DNA of 64,000 nt from Strigops habroptila. Its lineage: Eukaryota; Chordata; Aves; Psittaciformes; Psittacidae. How positions within the stretch are numbered: position 1 is the first letter of the stretch; the number at the start of each line of letters is the position of its first letter. This document shows positions 28,496-40,208 of the stretch, piece by piece. The stretch is taken from the NCBI RefSeq assembly GCF_004027225.2, contig NC_046358.1:60957528-61021527 (forward strand), given 5' to 3'. The notes under the pieces are model-generated. The model ran no database searches and was not told the DNA's origin. It was given only the letters and a program-made list of their open reading frames with translations. Made by a program: the position numbers and the translations under genes.

Positions 28496-29375
28496 GCGCT
28501 TATTTCAAAACCAGTACATTTAAAACCAACCAAACTTACCTAAGTTGGGTATATAAAAATATATATGTAACAGCTCACATTATACAGTAAAAAAAGAAAG
28601 CACCTGTGTGGAAAGCTTACCCTTTCTTTGGGAGGAAAGCTGTCTTCATGTAGTTGCTTCAGTAACACGTACTCATACGTATATAAATACAAAATCAGAA
28701 GTTTAGCCACATAAATCTGTCCTCTTATGTGGCAGACACAGAAGGCCCAGAGGGGTGATATGTCTCATTCTTTCTCCATCACAGAACTGCTGCCATTCAC
28801 ACTGTGTGAACAAGAGTATGGCTTGGGTACAGTGCGAAAAGCATGAGATGATAAATTATGCTCCATGTGGCATAATTCCTCCCAGGAAACAGCAAACCAA
28901 CAACCCACAAACAATTGTACCTTATTCTGTTGTCAGAAGGAGCAGCTGTCACTAAGCTCTACAACCCTCGCTGAGGAATGCCAGCACAGGGTGTTGGGTT
29001 GCATGTGCTGTCTCTGCACTTTGATGGGGGTTAGAGAGAAGCGCCAATTGTACACATTGCACTTGCGAAGCTATGAACGAGAGGGCTGCTTGCATACCTT
29101 CTGCAGCACCTCTGACCCAAACCAGGAGAGAAAAACAGTGTGGAGAAAGAGGGTGTGGACCACGAGGGTCAAAGTATAGCTCTAAATTGTTACATGCTAT
29201 AAAGAAAGACTAAATAACTTAGTCTGTTTAAAAATCAGGTTTCTTTCTAATCCTAGATGCATTTCCGTATAGTAAAAGTGGGTATTTGAAGAAAATATTT
29301 CACTATTAAAGATCCTTGCAATTATGTTTTTAGAAGTGCCTTTTCCAGGTCAGGATCTAATATAAAGGTTACCCT

Positions 29376-29381
29376 TTTATT
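29376..29381 (-). terminator. Candidate proximal poly(A) signal of RCN1
   Basis: AATAAA on the minus strand about 200 nt past the RCN1 stop. The sequence just downstream is only weakly GT-rich, so use is uncertain. Confidence 0.3.
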
Positions 29382-29581
29382 TTTTTCCGAAATTAAACTG
29401 CAGTAATTGCTATTTCTATGCAGTTTCTGAGGTAATAAGCTGGCATGTTAAAAATATATTAATGCAAGTAATTTGGTTTTGAGTGTGTCCTTTGCCCATC
29501 ATCCCCCAAAAGAGGGGATGGACATGGTGATTTCAGTAAAGTGGAGAAAAGGTCTGTGGCATACTGGTTGGTATACTCTTA

Positions 29582-29689
29582 TCATAGTTCATCATGGTTT
29601 CTTGTGAGGTCCTCTCCATAATTAGTAGCTTGACTTCCAACGAACATGTTCCAGTTGTCTAGAACCTCGTCTTTCGTTAGTTTTTGGTC
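29582..29689 (-). CDS. RCN1: RCN1 coding exon 6: end of EF-hand 6 and HDEL signal
   Basis: The last coding exon is 108 nt including TGA, after acceptor TCCCACCAG. It encodes residues 282-316, completing the EF-hand 6 loop (278-289) and ending TRNHDEL. HDEL is the KDEL-receptor retrieval signal and places the protein in the ER lumen. The frame is open further upstream into intron 5, giving a longer but false single-exon protein. Confidence 0.95.
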   Translation of the reverse strand, partial: DQKLTKDEVLDNWNMFVGSQATNYGEDLTRNHDEL

Positions 29690-32600
29690 CTGGTGGGAGG
29701 AAAATAAAATCTCTGTAAGAACATTTTCAAAGCTAAGTAAAAGACACACCAGCACAGACTTAACAAAAGCTCTGGGAAATACTGCTTCAAAGCAGCAGAC
29801 TGCAGGTTCAGGAACCATGGTGAGTGAAATCTGGACCTCCGCGGAAGAAAGAAGTCTCCCTGGCTTCACTTGGGTCAAACTGCTAACTGCAGTTCTTTGT
29901 TATTAACTCGCCACCAAACAGTATATGGGTTTTCTGGCATGCAGTTTTGCTCCAAGCTTTGGGTTTGCCTTCCTGACACTAAAAATGAAAGTCCTCTGGT
30001 GTACTTTGCTGAAGATGGGTGCTTATATTAGCAATTTCCACACTCTCTGTGTAAGCGTGTTTTGGCTTTTCAGGTGGAGGAATGTATTGAGCCAGTCTTT
30101 AAGCCAAAGATCTATGTTTGATTATAGAAATGGTTTGGGGGTTGGTTTTGCTACCTCCTATGTCATGTATCTTTTATTTTTCTCTTGCAGTCTAAATTAG
30201 CATAAAAACCCCATGACCATTCTTAAAAGGAAGAGTATTTTTTTACCATGTCAAAACTTCCAAGTTTAAGATGATAAATAATTTATCGAACCAAATAGAC
30301 TTCTAGAAGTGATAAACTATTTTACTACTTTGTGATTCTAACCCTACCAACTGAAACTGGCATTGATATATTAATGCACTAGCCATTCTAGCCTCTAAAA
30401 CTGCATTTAAAGTGCATCAATAAGAAAATTTATGAATAAATTCCTGCAAGCTGGTATGTTTAAAAAAAAAAAAAACAACCCAAAACCAAAAATGTAACAA
30501 CTTATATAACTTTTTTTTAAAGTATACTAGAACTCTAAGTACCTTGTCTACATCCGATTCATAGACCAAGTGCCTAGCTTCAGCCAGTGCATGATCATAG
30601 TCTTGTGGGAGAATCCAGTGCTGAATTTCCTCTTTGTCCATCTTTCCATCCTTGTTGATGTCACGAAAATCTGCAAACTGTTCGCGTTCTGTAATCACCC
30701 AGTCAGGCTCTGGTCCACCCTCTTCATTTGCAAACATATCAGCTGGAGAGCAAATAAAGGTCTTGCTCAAGTCATATTTAATTTGCAAATTATGCACAAA
30801 CTAAAGACATTTGCACAGTGTTCCTCAGAAGACTAAACTTTTCACTCTGCACGTTTCTTTGTACAGAAAATGAAATGTGGGTGTAAATAGGTTAGCTGTG
30901 TTTATCTACTCTTGGACAGATTTCTTCACTACTTTTGTCCTGCTTTTAGAGAGATCTTTGTAAGAGAAATTAATCTTAGTTGAGTAGATGAGTCCTTTTT
31001 TAAAACATGCTGCAGCATATTCCAGTAGAAGGTATTCTTCTCCAGAGAAAGACCTGGAGAAGTCACAAATTAGTGGTGCGATCTGTGTCGTATTGGTACC
31101 TCAGGATGGTGGTGTACCATCTGTGACACAGGATGCAGAGATTACATGAGCTGTATACATATACTGTATCTTGTGCTCAGTCTGTGAGGCATGCAGCTGT
31201 AGCAACAGTGAGTTCTGTGGCTGAGCGCTGGATTGAGGTGTACAGGGGATTCCTGGAGCCAGAGAAACCAGAGGAAAAGCAGAGGGCCCCACCAGGCAGC
31301 TCTCACTAGAGAGGCTGATGCAGCTTGGGCATCATCAAGACCAGTCATGGGGGATTTCAACTGCCCTGGGGTTATGAGCAGGGTGTGCAAACAAGGATTG
31401 AGAGGGCACCACACCTGGTGCAGAAGGGCATGTGAGAAGGGCCATGCACCTGCTTGTGTATGCCCACAACCCAGGGAAGTGCTCTAGGTCTCTGGCATCA
31501 TGGCGTTAAAACCAGTGTTTATGCAGAGAAAGCCCCCTGAGATGTCTGATGCTCCACCCAGGTGAAGAGATTTACCAAAGAAGAGGTTTAGTTTTCTCTT
31601 AGTTTTTAACCCCAACTTCATAAAAAAGGATTACATCTCAAAAATGTAAAAAGCATCAAATTCCTCAACTCATGAAGAAAACTTTAGACAACACATTCAC
31701 TTTCTTTTTTCATCTTTTAAAGTGCAAATTATATTGTTTATTTGAAGCAACTGACATGTCCTGTCAATTTGATTTTTATCATCCTTGCCGATGTGGGGTG
31801 ATCGTGACTAGAACATTCTATGTTCCTAACTATAGAAGACAAGAAAAACCAGCATTCACATGGTAACAAATGTTGACAATTACCTTATAATTATATGTAG
31901 GTAATGTCACTGAATGAACTGAAATTACTGTGGAAATTATGCTGCTCTGTTATTTCAGTCATAAATGAATAGCATTCACATTCTGAGGCTAAATATAATT
32001 TACAAGGAGTAGAACCCCCTGCCATTAATTAACGTGTGTATATTGTTCCTGATTATATGGGAAATGATCTTTATAGCACCATCAGAAACAGAAAGACTCA
32101 TTTGAGTTTGCACTCATGCTTTCCTAGTGCTACTTTCTTCATTTAAAACCCATCAAAATGAGTGCAGTGGGAGAAGGTAGCTTTTGGTATCAGCATAATG
32201 ATTCAAAAAGGCTAAAACATATTCCGTACTGCTGATATCTAGTCCTGCTTCTGTTCTGTCTCTACATCGAAGTGCAAGACAGCAGTTAACTGCCTCGTGT
32301 GACTGAGGTTTGCGCAAATTAACCGTGACTGATCTGCTGTTGATGTTTCCCATTTTGTTCTCTGTCACTGAAGTAATGCACAGCTAACTTTCACACACTT
32401 CACAACTTCTCTGAGAATCTTAAATCTTAGTGCTGGTTTTGCACAGTTCATTTTTAATGCATCTTCTATTCCTCTAAGAAACATAATGACATCACTGCTA
32501 GAGAAGTATTGGGGTTTGCTTACTATTACACTAGGAAAATAACTAGTAGAAAAAAAGGTGAATTTTGTGTTTTGCAACTTGTGCTTCCAAGCTATTTTGC

Positions 32601-35600
32601 ATAATCAGGTACCATTCAAACTGGGAAGAGACTAATTCACTCTCTGATCCTCCTGCATTTCTAAACAATGCCTTCAAAAAGCTGTTAATGTGGTCATGTG
32701 TACAGAGAATATTCCTGTCATGAAAAATATTATATTCCTGATCCTCTTAGCAAAATTATACAATAATAAGAGGAGAATCTCAAGCTGTAATGCGCAAGGA
32801 ACCTTCTGCTGGCGATGTGGCTATCTCCCTAAAATAAAGTTAAACTTTCTGGGTTGGATGGTTGGTTTAAAACAGTTGAACTGGAGCACAGAAATGTTCG
32901 TCTTTGTGTTAATACTGCTGTAAATTGGAGAGAAGATGGACAAATGGACTGGAAATTCGATAAGAAACAAATCTTAACACTTACCAATATATTCATCTTG
33001 ATCCACAAAACCATCCTCATTTTTGTCTATGTCTTCTAAGGTTTCCTGGAAAACAGTTTTGCATCAACATAATTAAGAGAATTGAGAATTCTGGCTACTC
33101 GCCTCTTCAATCATTTAACATTTTGAGGCCTTGACCTGCCCTTGTACACAAGCAAAGGTACTCTTTCTGACTGCAGCGTAACTTGTTTATACAATGAATA
33201 TACAAATACCCTTTTATGCTGAAAAAACTTCCTACGTGAATGAACTGGACACCATGCTTAAGTTTTAAATTAAATGCAGATACAAGCACCAAACACTTAG
33301 CTGCTGCATTTCAGCAAAGCATTCCTTTTATTTTGGTTTAAGTTGGTGCTGTTTCTTTAATCCGTTTAGGAGGTATTTAAGTGCATTTAACAAGTCCTTC
33401 TTCTACTGAGAGCTCTAAATCAAGTGAATTTGAGGAAAGGCATCCCCTTCTGTTCCCCGCTTAGCTGTTATGCGTGTGTCCCTTTCTGAACCCTGCATGG
33501 AAAGATTAGATAGAGAAGGACCTCAAAGCTCATCCAAAAAATAAAAGCAAAAATAATGGTATTGGGTTTGCTCTGCTTACTAAGACAACAATGTTTTTCA
33601 TATGCTCAAACTCTTCTGGGTGAAGGAAAGCAGTGAATTCTTCACAAGTTGCAGCTAAGTCTCCATCTAGATCTGCAGTTTTGAATCGTCTTTCATCTCT
33701 GGGCAGCATTTTCTTAAAGCTGTGCTGATCGGTTGCACCTTGGAATTCTTCCGGATTTTCTGCAAATTCATCAAGACAATCTCAAAAGTATGTTCCTTTA
33801 AAAACATACTACCACAGTGAAGCACCCCAATTTGCTGTTAAAGTCTAGAAATACAAAGGTTTATTGTCAGAATAGCTGCCATGTTAAAATGGAACATCTC
33901 TTTCCTGTGAAGTTTTAAATTGAGGGGTTGAGTACTTGGTTTGATTTTAAAAAGTGATTTAGTAGCATAGCCTTCTGAAGGCTTGACTAAGCCTTCTGCA
34001 ATCCAGAATAATGGATTTTGCAGTATTGTATATTGCCCTCGATAGATTTGGGGTTTTTTTTTGTTTTTACTCTGCTTTTACAAATACTGCTTAGGCAGTA
34101 TTTGGGGTAGATTTCATTCACAGAAGCTTTATTCTTCTTAGGAATTGGTATGATCTAAACAACTTTTCAGTTTCAAAAAACAAGCAAACCAAAGAAAAGT
34201 GGTTTCAGAAGGTGGAAGACTGACTGAAATTATCTAACTGCTACGCCTCTGCTAGTAGGGAACCTAACAATTCTTTACAGTTTAAAACAATGAAAGTTTT
34301 TCAGGGTGTTCAGTGGCATAAAATGAGAGGTATTTGATATCATTTTTAAAATAGGATCACTAAACTGACTTCAAACATGAAAAGTACTCACAACAATTTC
34401 ACGATTCACATGTTGGAAGACAAATGCGGTTGAAAAGGACTAGGCCAGGAATTACAACTGGAATTTTAAGTGTGCATTAACACAAGACCACAATGTAGTG
34501 GCTATTCTCCAAATCTTGGGGATTACAGAGAGCAAAGATGAAGGGCTCCTAGGCATACTGCTGCAGGGATTGTGCATCAAATATTTCCTTCCACAAATGT
34601 AATAAGCTCCTCTTTAAGGTAGTCTTTGGAATTACAGCTGCTACTGGAAGCTTATTCCAGAAACTGCCTCTATCATAAGTAGATATTTTCTTCTGTTTCC
34701 AGTAAGTATAAATGGTCAATTAATACTGATTTGTTGTTCTGTCAGCATTGCTCTTTAGCTTAAGCAATCTCTTCTCCTCCTTCATTACCTTACAAAAAGC
34801 AAAGGGAATGTATGTGGGGGGAACAAAAGATTCAGGTTTATTTTTAATGTTTTTCTTTTGCCTGATTTGTTAAGGATTTTCATTTGCAGTCTGAAGCATG
34901 TTATTCTGCAAGAACTATTTTAATCGACAACTTTGCTATAGCTTAGACCCAGCCTAAATTTTTAGCATCTAGACTCTTTAAGAAAGAGAGACTGAATTAA
35001 CAAATACTGGTCAATTACACGATATATTATTTTAAATTACCATCTTTAATATTAAAAAGTAATATATTTCTAATTGGAGGAGATTTTAATTCAGATTGTT
35101 AGTACATTTAATAATCCCTCTACAAAACCTTCCACGTGCTGGTGACTCATGTGAAAATAGCTGCAACAAACAGCTAGGAAGTGCTTTTGACCTCTGAGCA
35201 TCTGTAACATTTAATGCAATTTTCAAGAGTCCTAAATGTGACACCAAACTCCTGTTGACTGTAAGGCATGAAATCATGCTTTATAATCTCAACAGTCTTC
35301 GAGCATATAATCTGAAAACGTTATTTTACCTAGATAATAACCATATGTGGCTTGCCTGTATTCTTCCCAGGCAATTTTATCGTCCTTGTTGAGATCATAG
35401 TCTTTCCAAACTTTAGCCACATTTTCATAGATATAGCGTTTCTGTACTCGTTTAATCCAGTTCTTTAACTCCTCTGTTGTGAGATAGCCATCTTTGTTGT
35501 CATCTATTCTATCCACAATCTTCCTGTAAAAAAAAAGACCAGCATCCTTAATCATTGATAGAACAACAAACTGCAGGTCAGCCCAATTTTAGTAATCTTT

Positions 35601-38600
35601 AGCTGGCTCCCATTTTCCACAAAAAAAGGAGTGCCCCAAACTTATAAAGCTGTCCTATTGGCTAAGGCTTTCTTGCATTTTACAGATTATCTTAAGGGAT
35701 ATGTCTCCATTCTTTATTCAATATTGCTATGAATAATTGAAATGGAACTTGCATGATCAAAGTTAGTGAACAAAGTACCCCACATAATACCTGGATTTAG
35801 GTTGTATCTACTAACTTAAGGGGACCTGTTCTTAACTATCAGTAGGGACTGGCCATGCTGGGCTCAGAGTAGGAGACACCAACTTCATCTTGGGAGAAAG
35901 CCTGTACTGGAGCTTGCTGGAGGCAACTAGGTGAAAAATCTAGAATTTCGAGGACACCTGCAGTTTCTCCTGTGGCTTGCCAGCAGATTGACACTAGAGT
36001 GGAGCGAGTTATACAACTGTATAAAGAGCCATTGTCCTGTGTAAAGCTGCTACCTCAAGTCCTGTTGAAATCAATAACAGTGAAAGGTACTGGTGTACTC
36101 CCAGGGAAACTTCCACCTTTGAAAAATTCTGCACAAAGCTGCAGGTAAAACAGACATGGAAAAGCTATGTTAAAAAAAAAAAGTCAACATTCTCCTGTAA
36201 CATTTAGGTTCTCTGCAATAAATTTCTCAAGGCTGCTTGTAATTGCTAAATGCCACCAGTTTGGGTTTGAGCATGTAAAACTGGCTTCTATCCCAGCTAC
36301 AGTGGTAGACCAGATGATAAAAACCTTTGTCTAAAATAAGAATACAGCTTTAATCTCACAACCTGTAGATAAACTTGCCATAGTGTTACTATATTCTGGG
36401 CACTGACCTGTGGGAAGCTATGTACCCTGCTCTTGGACCTGGGGCAGATTGCTGGAATTCAGCAGAAGCAGGAACGGACTTCTCTGAATCGTGACTTGAG
36501 ATTCACAGGTGAGCTCCCTAAACCTCCAGACAGCCACAGGACACAGGGAGAAGTTCTGTACTTTTAAGTATTTATTCCAATTCAATGCTGTGGTTCTCCA
36601 CAAGGAAACCAATCCTGGCCAACTGGAACTGCTCAACCAGTGAAGAGATGTCTTTCCAAAGCCTTAGTTATGACAGTGGCAAGTAGAATCAATTAACAGC
36701 AGCAGCTTCTGCTGAATTTCCAGCAATCTCATGTGAGTCTGATAGAATCAGACTGAATTCATAAGTATGCTATTTCTGAGCTAAAAGGTGAAAAAGGGGC
36801 TGCTGAATTTGCTTTAGGAAGTAGTAAAGTATGAATAAACTGACTGGGAAACCTCTCCTATTTTGTGTAAGTCAGTCTCATGGGGAATTAACTGCCAAGG
36901 GTCCCTTTCACTGCACAATGGACTGTATTTGTCAACATATTTGCCCCACAATGAATTTGACTTAATTGGTTTTGCTGATATTTCTATCGTTAAATGTGTT
37001 AGTTATAATAAATGTTTCTGTTAGTAGCTCTTTGGTATTTTTAAGGTTAAAGAAGTCAGGACTATTTACCAAAAAATGTTTCATACATCTTCCTTTTCAC
37101 CCATTTTTATAGGTCCATTCCATCTGTGTGAACTATTTCACCCTGCCTCCCAGTTGAAGATGGGAACCAAAAATTAGTCTTGCCTACAAGTATATCCATA
37201 ATATGGATAAGATGACATTAAGACTGTGGACCTTGCTTTTTATACCGTTACCTGTAAAATAGCTCAGGCTTATTCTAAGTTTTTGTAGTGCAGCTAATGT
37301 GCATTGATCAGACTGAAAAGCCTTAGTGCTTTTATTTTAAATAGTTAATTCTTCAATACAGCAAAAATTCAAGGAGCATGTTAAAGACACCAAATTCCAG
37401 CTCATAAACAGGAATTCACATGCACAAGTGTGTAATACCTGAAAGCTTACTTTCTCCCTTTAAATGAGGTGGGGTTACAGTCAGTATTAGTATCCCATCT
37501 CATAATAAAGAAGCTGGAGGTCAGGCATACGCAACAGGTACATGCAACTGCTGCTACAGAGATTTCAGCTGCCAGTCTGCAAAGACATCTGGTGATGAAA
37601 CGCAGTTGGGGCAAGGAAATCATTGGTACAAAGTGGCTAAAAAAGGAAGGCTTCTCCTCTGCACCTGATGTGAGTACAACTGTCTGCTGATTATAAACTC
37701 TGGCCTTAGCCTGTATACAAACCAGAAACATTTATATTTAGATATTATACATTGTGAGGATCTGTAACAATCTTCTGTGTTCTCTGAAAATGACAGGCAC
37801 ACCAGAAATGGCAGGGAGAAGGTTCAGAGGACTGCAGCCCCACTCCCCTCCTCCTTATCCCATCTCCAGCCTCTTAACGCAGTCCTTGGATGCTGCACCA
37901 GAATTGTCATGCTTTTCGAAAGCCAGGTGAGTTGTGGTGCTGCACATTATGTGGGCAATATGCAATTCTTCCCTTGTCAAATGACCCAGTGTGGGAGGAC
38001 AGGGAGAAGGGATGTCCTGTCATGGAATTTTTCACAAGGGCAGGAGCACTCCCAGGTCATTACAAGTGTAGACCAATTTTAAAAAGGCATGTCCATTTTA
38101 GTAATACGCTTTATAAGAATCTAAGTCACAGATCATGTATGCTCATTTCCGATAACCACTTTATCTGTTTACTCATTGAGATATATGTAAATAGTGGTGA
38201 CAGCTTCTAGAGCATCAAGTGGGATAATAGTGATACTACATTAAGAGCGTACGATGGAACTAGACAGACATAAAATAAGTACCACTCCCTATGGAAGGGA
38301 AGTGAAGGCAAAGGTAATCTTAGTGAGAGCATCCAGATGTTTTAAAGAATTTTCTTGTTAGTAACTATATAAAAGGATTTTTCTTTAACTACTGTTAAAC
38401 TTGGTTCTAATTAGTGATCTGATTTCCTTTAGATGCACAGAAAGGAGAAGCAGTAAAATAAGGCAACTGTTGCACAGACCCTACTCTTGAAGTGCAGCAT
38501 GGAAGCACGAGCGACACTGTAAGTCATGGAAAAGCTGTGGGAAGATGGCTTCAAGTGGACTTGTAAATGGAGCTATAAAGGACGAATGGTTTAAACGTGA

Positions 38601-40039
38601 TTCACACTAATATGGTCCAGGCAAGTGACTCAGAGGTAAGGAGCTGTAGCAGCAAAGCCCTCCAGGGCTGAGGTCCACCCAGGGTGAGGTCTGTCCAACA
38701 CTAGGCACAGCACCACACACAGCAGCTCCCTCCATGAAGCTTATTGCTGTAGGACCAGAAAAGGCAGGAGAGAAAAATACATAAGTGATGAATTGTTGGT
38801 TGCTTGTTTGTAAAATCAGCATGTGTAAAAGAAGTCTAATTGAAGAGATACCACTGGCTGTACAGTAATGAGACCTGGACAGGCTAGAGAGCTGTGTGGA
38901 GAGGAACTTATGCTGAACAGAAGCAAATGTAGGGTCCTGCACCTAGGGAGGAATAACCCCATGCAGCAGCAGAGGTTAGGGGTTGGCCAACTGGAAAGCT
39001 GCTCTGTGGAGAAAGATGTGGGAGTCCTGGTGGACAAGTTAACCATGACCCAGCCATGTACCCTTACGGCCAAAGAAGGCTAATGGTGTCCTGGGGTTCA
39101 TTAAGAAGAATGTGGCCAGCAGGTTGAGGGAGGTTATCCTCCCACTCTGGTGAGGCTGCATCTGGAGTACAGTGTCTGGTTCTGTGCTCACCAGTTCAAG
39201 AAAGACAAGGAACTGCTGGAGAGGGTCCAGTGGAGGGCTATGAAGATTAGGGGACTGGAGCATCTCAATGAGGAAAAGCTGAGAGCTGGGCCCGTTTAGC
39301 CTGGAGATGACTGAGAGGGGATCTTATCAATGCATGCAAATATCTTAATGGTGGGTGTCAAGAGGATGCGGCCAGACTCTTTTTGGTGGTGCCCAGCAAC
39401 AGGATAAGGGACACAGGGCAGAAACTTAAATTCATAAACTTTCACGTGAATATGAGGAAAAACTTCTTTACTTTGAGGGTGGCACTGGAACGGGCTGCCC
39501 AGAGAGGTTGTGGAATCTCCTTCTCTGGAGATATTCACAACCCACGTGGGAGCATTCCTGTGTAACCTGCTTTTGGGTGACCCTGCTTTAGCAGGGGTGT
39601 TGACTAGATGATCTCCAGAGGTCCCTTTTACCCATTCTGCGGTACAGGGACCCACTCCACGACTCCCTCCTGGCGGGAAGGGGCCAGTCTCGGCCGGGAC
39701 CGGGCGGTACCTCCTACCCTCCCGCCACTCTCCCTTCGCCGAGGGGACAGCGGCTCCTTCCCCGCCGCCCTGCCGGGCCCTCCCCCTGCTGCCACGTTTC
39801 CGCAGGCCGCCGCGCTGCCGCGGCTCTTACCCCAGCCTCTCCCGGCTCTCCTCCGGGCTGAGCTGGTCGAAGCTCCGCGCCTCCTCCTTGCCCAGGAAGG
39901 CCTCGTGGTCGTACTGGAAGCCCGGCCGGTCTTCGTGCTGCCGCGCCCGCTCCTGCCGCGCTGTCGGTTTGCCCAGGCCGCCCGGCAGCAACGGAAGCAG
40001 CGCTAGCGCCAGGCACCACCACGCCCCGCCGGACCCCAT
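29582..40039 (-). CDS. RCN1: Reticulocalbin-1, six coding exons (ER-lumen calcium-binding protein)
   Basis: RCN1 is a CREC-family EF-hand protein that binds calcium with low affinity in the ER lumen. Coding exons on the minus strand are 40039-39831, 35523-35330, 33759-33581, 33045-32985, 30742-30543 and 29689-29582. They sum to 951 nt (316 residues plus TGA), with compatible phases and GT-AG introns of 4307, 1570, 535, 2242 and 853 bp. The signal peptide is about residues 1-23 ([15 protein letters not shown] core), and the mature chain probably starts at K24-P-T. Six EF-hand loops lie at 77-88, 113-124, 164-175, 201-212, 242-253 and 278-289. The C-terminus is NHDEL. Family signatures include [23 protein letters not shown] and [21 protein letters not shown] separates it from calumenin (HDEF), and residue identity favours RCN1 over RCN2 or RCN3. 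It is slightly shorter than human RCN1 (331 residues as I recall), the difference being near the N-terminus. The mature chain has no N-X-S/T sequon and one cysteine (C173). Confidence 0.96.
30543..30742 (-). CDS. RCN1: RCN1 coding exon 5: EF-hand 5 and first half of EF-hand 6
   Basis: The exon is 200 nt, from acceptor TGCTCTCCAG to donor GTACTT. It encodes residues 215-281. EF-hand 5 loop 242-253 is canonical (D-x-N-x-D-G ... E). The motif [11 protein letters not shown] and the helix [10 protein letters not shown] are diagnostic for the family. The donor AAG-GTACTT is weaker than the others but is the only one that keeps frame and family sequence; the intron reads on as hydrophobic and Lys-rich sequence unlike RCN1. 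EF-hand 6 is split between this exon and exon 6. Confidence 0.94.
32985..33045 (-). CDS. RCN1: RCN1 coding exon 4: EF-hand 4
   Basis: This 61-nt exon runs from acceptor TTTTCCAG to donor GTAAGT. It encodes residues 195-214 (ETLEDIDKN...DEYI) and the first base of codon 215. It holds the whole of EF-hand 4, loop 201-212, with D201, N203, D205, G206 and E212 in canonical positions. It is too small to stand out as an open frame, but protein similarity, splice sites and phase all agree. Confidence 0.93.
33581..33759 (-). CDS. RCN1: RCN1 coding exon 3: EF-hand 3
   Basis: The exon is 179 nt, from acceptor ATTTGCAG to donor GTAAGC. It encodes residues 135-194, including [19 protein letters not shown] and the helix ending HMKNIVVL. 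The EF-hand 3 loop is 164-175 with D164, D166, D168 and E175; position 6 is Leu rather than Gly. Codon 173 is TGT (Cys), where human RCN1 has Arg as I recall. The junction codon 135 becomes GAA (Glu), where human has Gly. The exon gave no separate long open frame and was found by continuing the protein from exon 2. Confidence 0.93.
35330..35523 (-). CDS. RCN1: RCN1 coding exon 2: EF-hands 1 and 2
   Basis: The exon is 194 nt, from acceptor TTTTTTACAG to donor GTAAAA. It completes Gly70 and encodes residues 71-134 plus the first base of codon 135. EF-hand 1 (residues 77-88) has the canonical D-x-N-x-D-G pattern and a final Glu. EF-hand 2 (113-124) has Asp instead of Gly at loop position 6, which I recall as normal for this family. 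The stretch [15 protein letters not shown] (here [11 protein letters not shown]) and the YGYYL end are strongly RCN1-like. The open frame reads 13 codons past the donor into intron 2, so a single-exon prediction overshoots. Confidence 0.95.
35524..39830 (-). other. RCN1 intron 1
   Basis: The intron is 4307 bp, from GTAAGA to ACAG. It holds the CR1 copy at 38872-39645 next to exon 1. The remainder is unique, AT-rich sequence with an A run at 36172-36182. Open frames such as 37777-38082 and 38607-38942 have no protein-like features. Confidence 0.9.
38872..39645 (+). mobile_element. CR1 LINE fragment (3' end of ORF2 plus 3' UTR)
   Basis: This is a 5'-truncated CR1 retrotransposon in plus orientation, antisense to RCN1, within intron 1 and ending about 185 bp from exon 1. 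The first part decodes to the CR1 reverse-transcriptase C-terminal region, for example [13 protein letters not shown] and EKDVGVLVD, before frame breaks. The 3' part carries the usual GGGGATCTTATCAATGC and TAGATGATCTCCAGAGGTCC segments and a decayed terminal ATTCTGTG-type repeat. It is inactive: truncated, frameshifted and diverged. Confidence 0.93.
39831..40039 (-). CDS. RCN1: RCN1 coding exon 1: signal peptide and linker
   Basis: This exon encodes residues 1-69 and two bases of codon 70. The ATG at 40039-40037 is the only start that places a hydrophobic signal peptide ahead of the family motif [12 protein letters not shown]. It ends ...ESRERL-GG and is followed by the donor GTAAGA. The open frame reads only one more codon into the intron before a TAA, so splicing is required. 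The exon is very GC-rich and lies inside the CpG island. The linker between K24 and F41 is short and lacks the glycosylation sequon known from human RCN1. Confidence 0.93.
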
Positions 40040-40157
40040 TCCCCGCCGCGTACCCAGCGGCCCGCACCCCCCCGCTACCCGGCGCCCGCCGAGTCCGGCC
40101 CCGCCCCGCCGCTCCCCGGCCCCGCTCCTCCCCCGGCTGGTCAGCGGCGCCGACGGG

Positions 40158-40162
40158 ATTGG
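40158..40162 (-). promoter_or_regulatory. CCAAT box, about 120 bp upstream of the RCN1 ATG
   Basis: CCAAT reads on the minus strand (ATTGG on plus) in the context GGGATTGGGC, at a distance usual for NF-Y in CpG-island promoters. The expected CCACG partner of an ER-stress element is absent 9 nt further on. Confidence 0.45.
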
Positions 40163-40200
40163 GCAGAGGCCGCCGGCAGCGGGGTTCGGCGCGGTCGGGC

Positions 40201-40208
40201 GCCACGTC
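40201..40208 (-). promoter_or_regulatory. ACGTG-core site resembling an unfolded-protein response element
   Basis: The minus strand reads GACGTGGC, which lacks only the first T of the XBP1/ATF6-type UPRE (TGACGTGG). It is about 165 bp upstream of the ATG of an ER-lumen protein, a sensible place for ER-stress control. The same core could bind bHLH or bZIP factors of other classes. Confidence 0.3.

Larger units (their letters stand above)
27700..29581 (-). other. Probable RCN1 3' untranslated region
   Basis: This stretch lies directly after the RCN1 stop codon on the minus strand and contains no recognised mobile element. It has three AATAAA motifs on the minus strand (29381-29376, 28495-28490 and 27740-27735). 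The last is followed within about 30 nt by a GT-rich stretch (GGTTTGTTTATGACTTGG on the minus strand), as expected for a cleavage site. The UTR end is inferred, not observed; transcript reads would settle it. Plus-strand frames here (for example 28865-29179) have no protein-like character. Confidence 0.4.
29690..35329 (-). other. RCN1 introns 2 to 5 (with exons 3-5 between)
   Basis: The introns are 35329-33760, 33580-33046, 32984-30743 and 30542-29690. They are mostly unique sequence. Low-complexity spots are a T run near 34054-34062 and an A run at 30462-30474. Around 31233-31487 a degenerate patch reads VMGDFNCPG on the plus strand, faintly like a CR1 endonuclease motif. No nested gene was found. 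Confidence 0.85.

Noticed and set aside
30417..30797. Treating the 126-codon frame here as a complete protein
   Set aside because: Only 30543-30742 is RCN1 exon 5. The rest is intron read-through, shown by splice sites and loss of family similarity.
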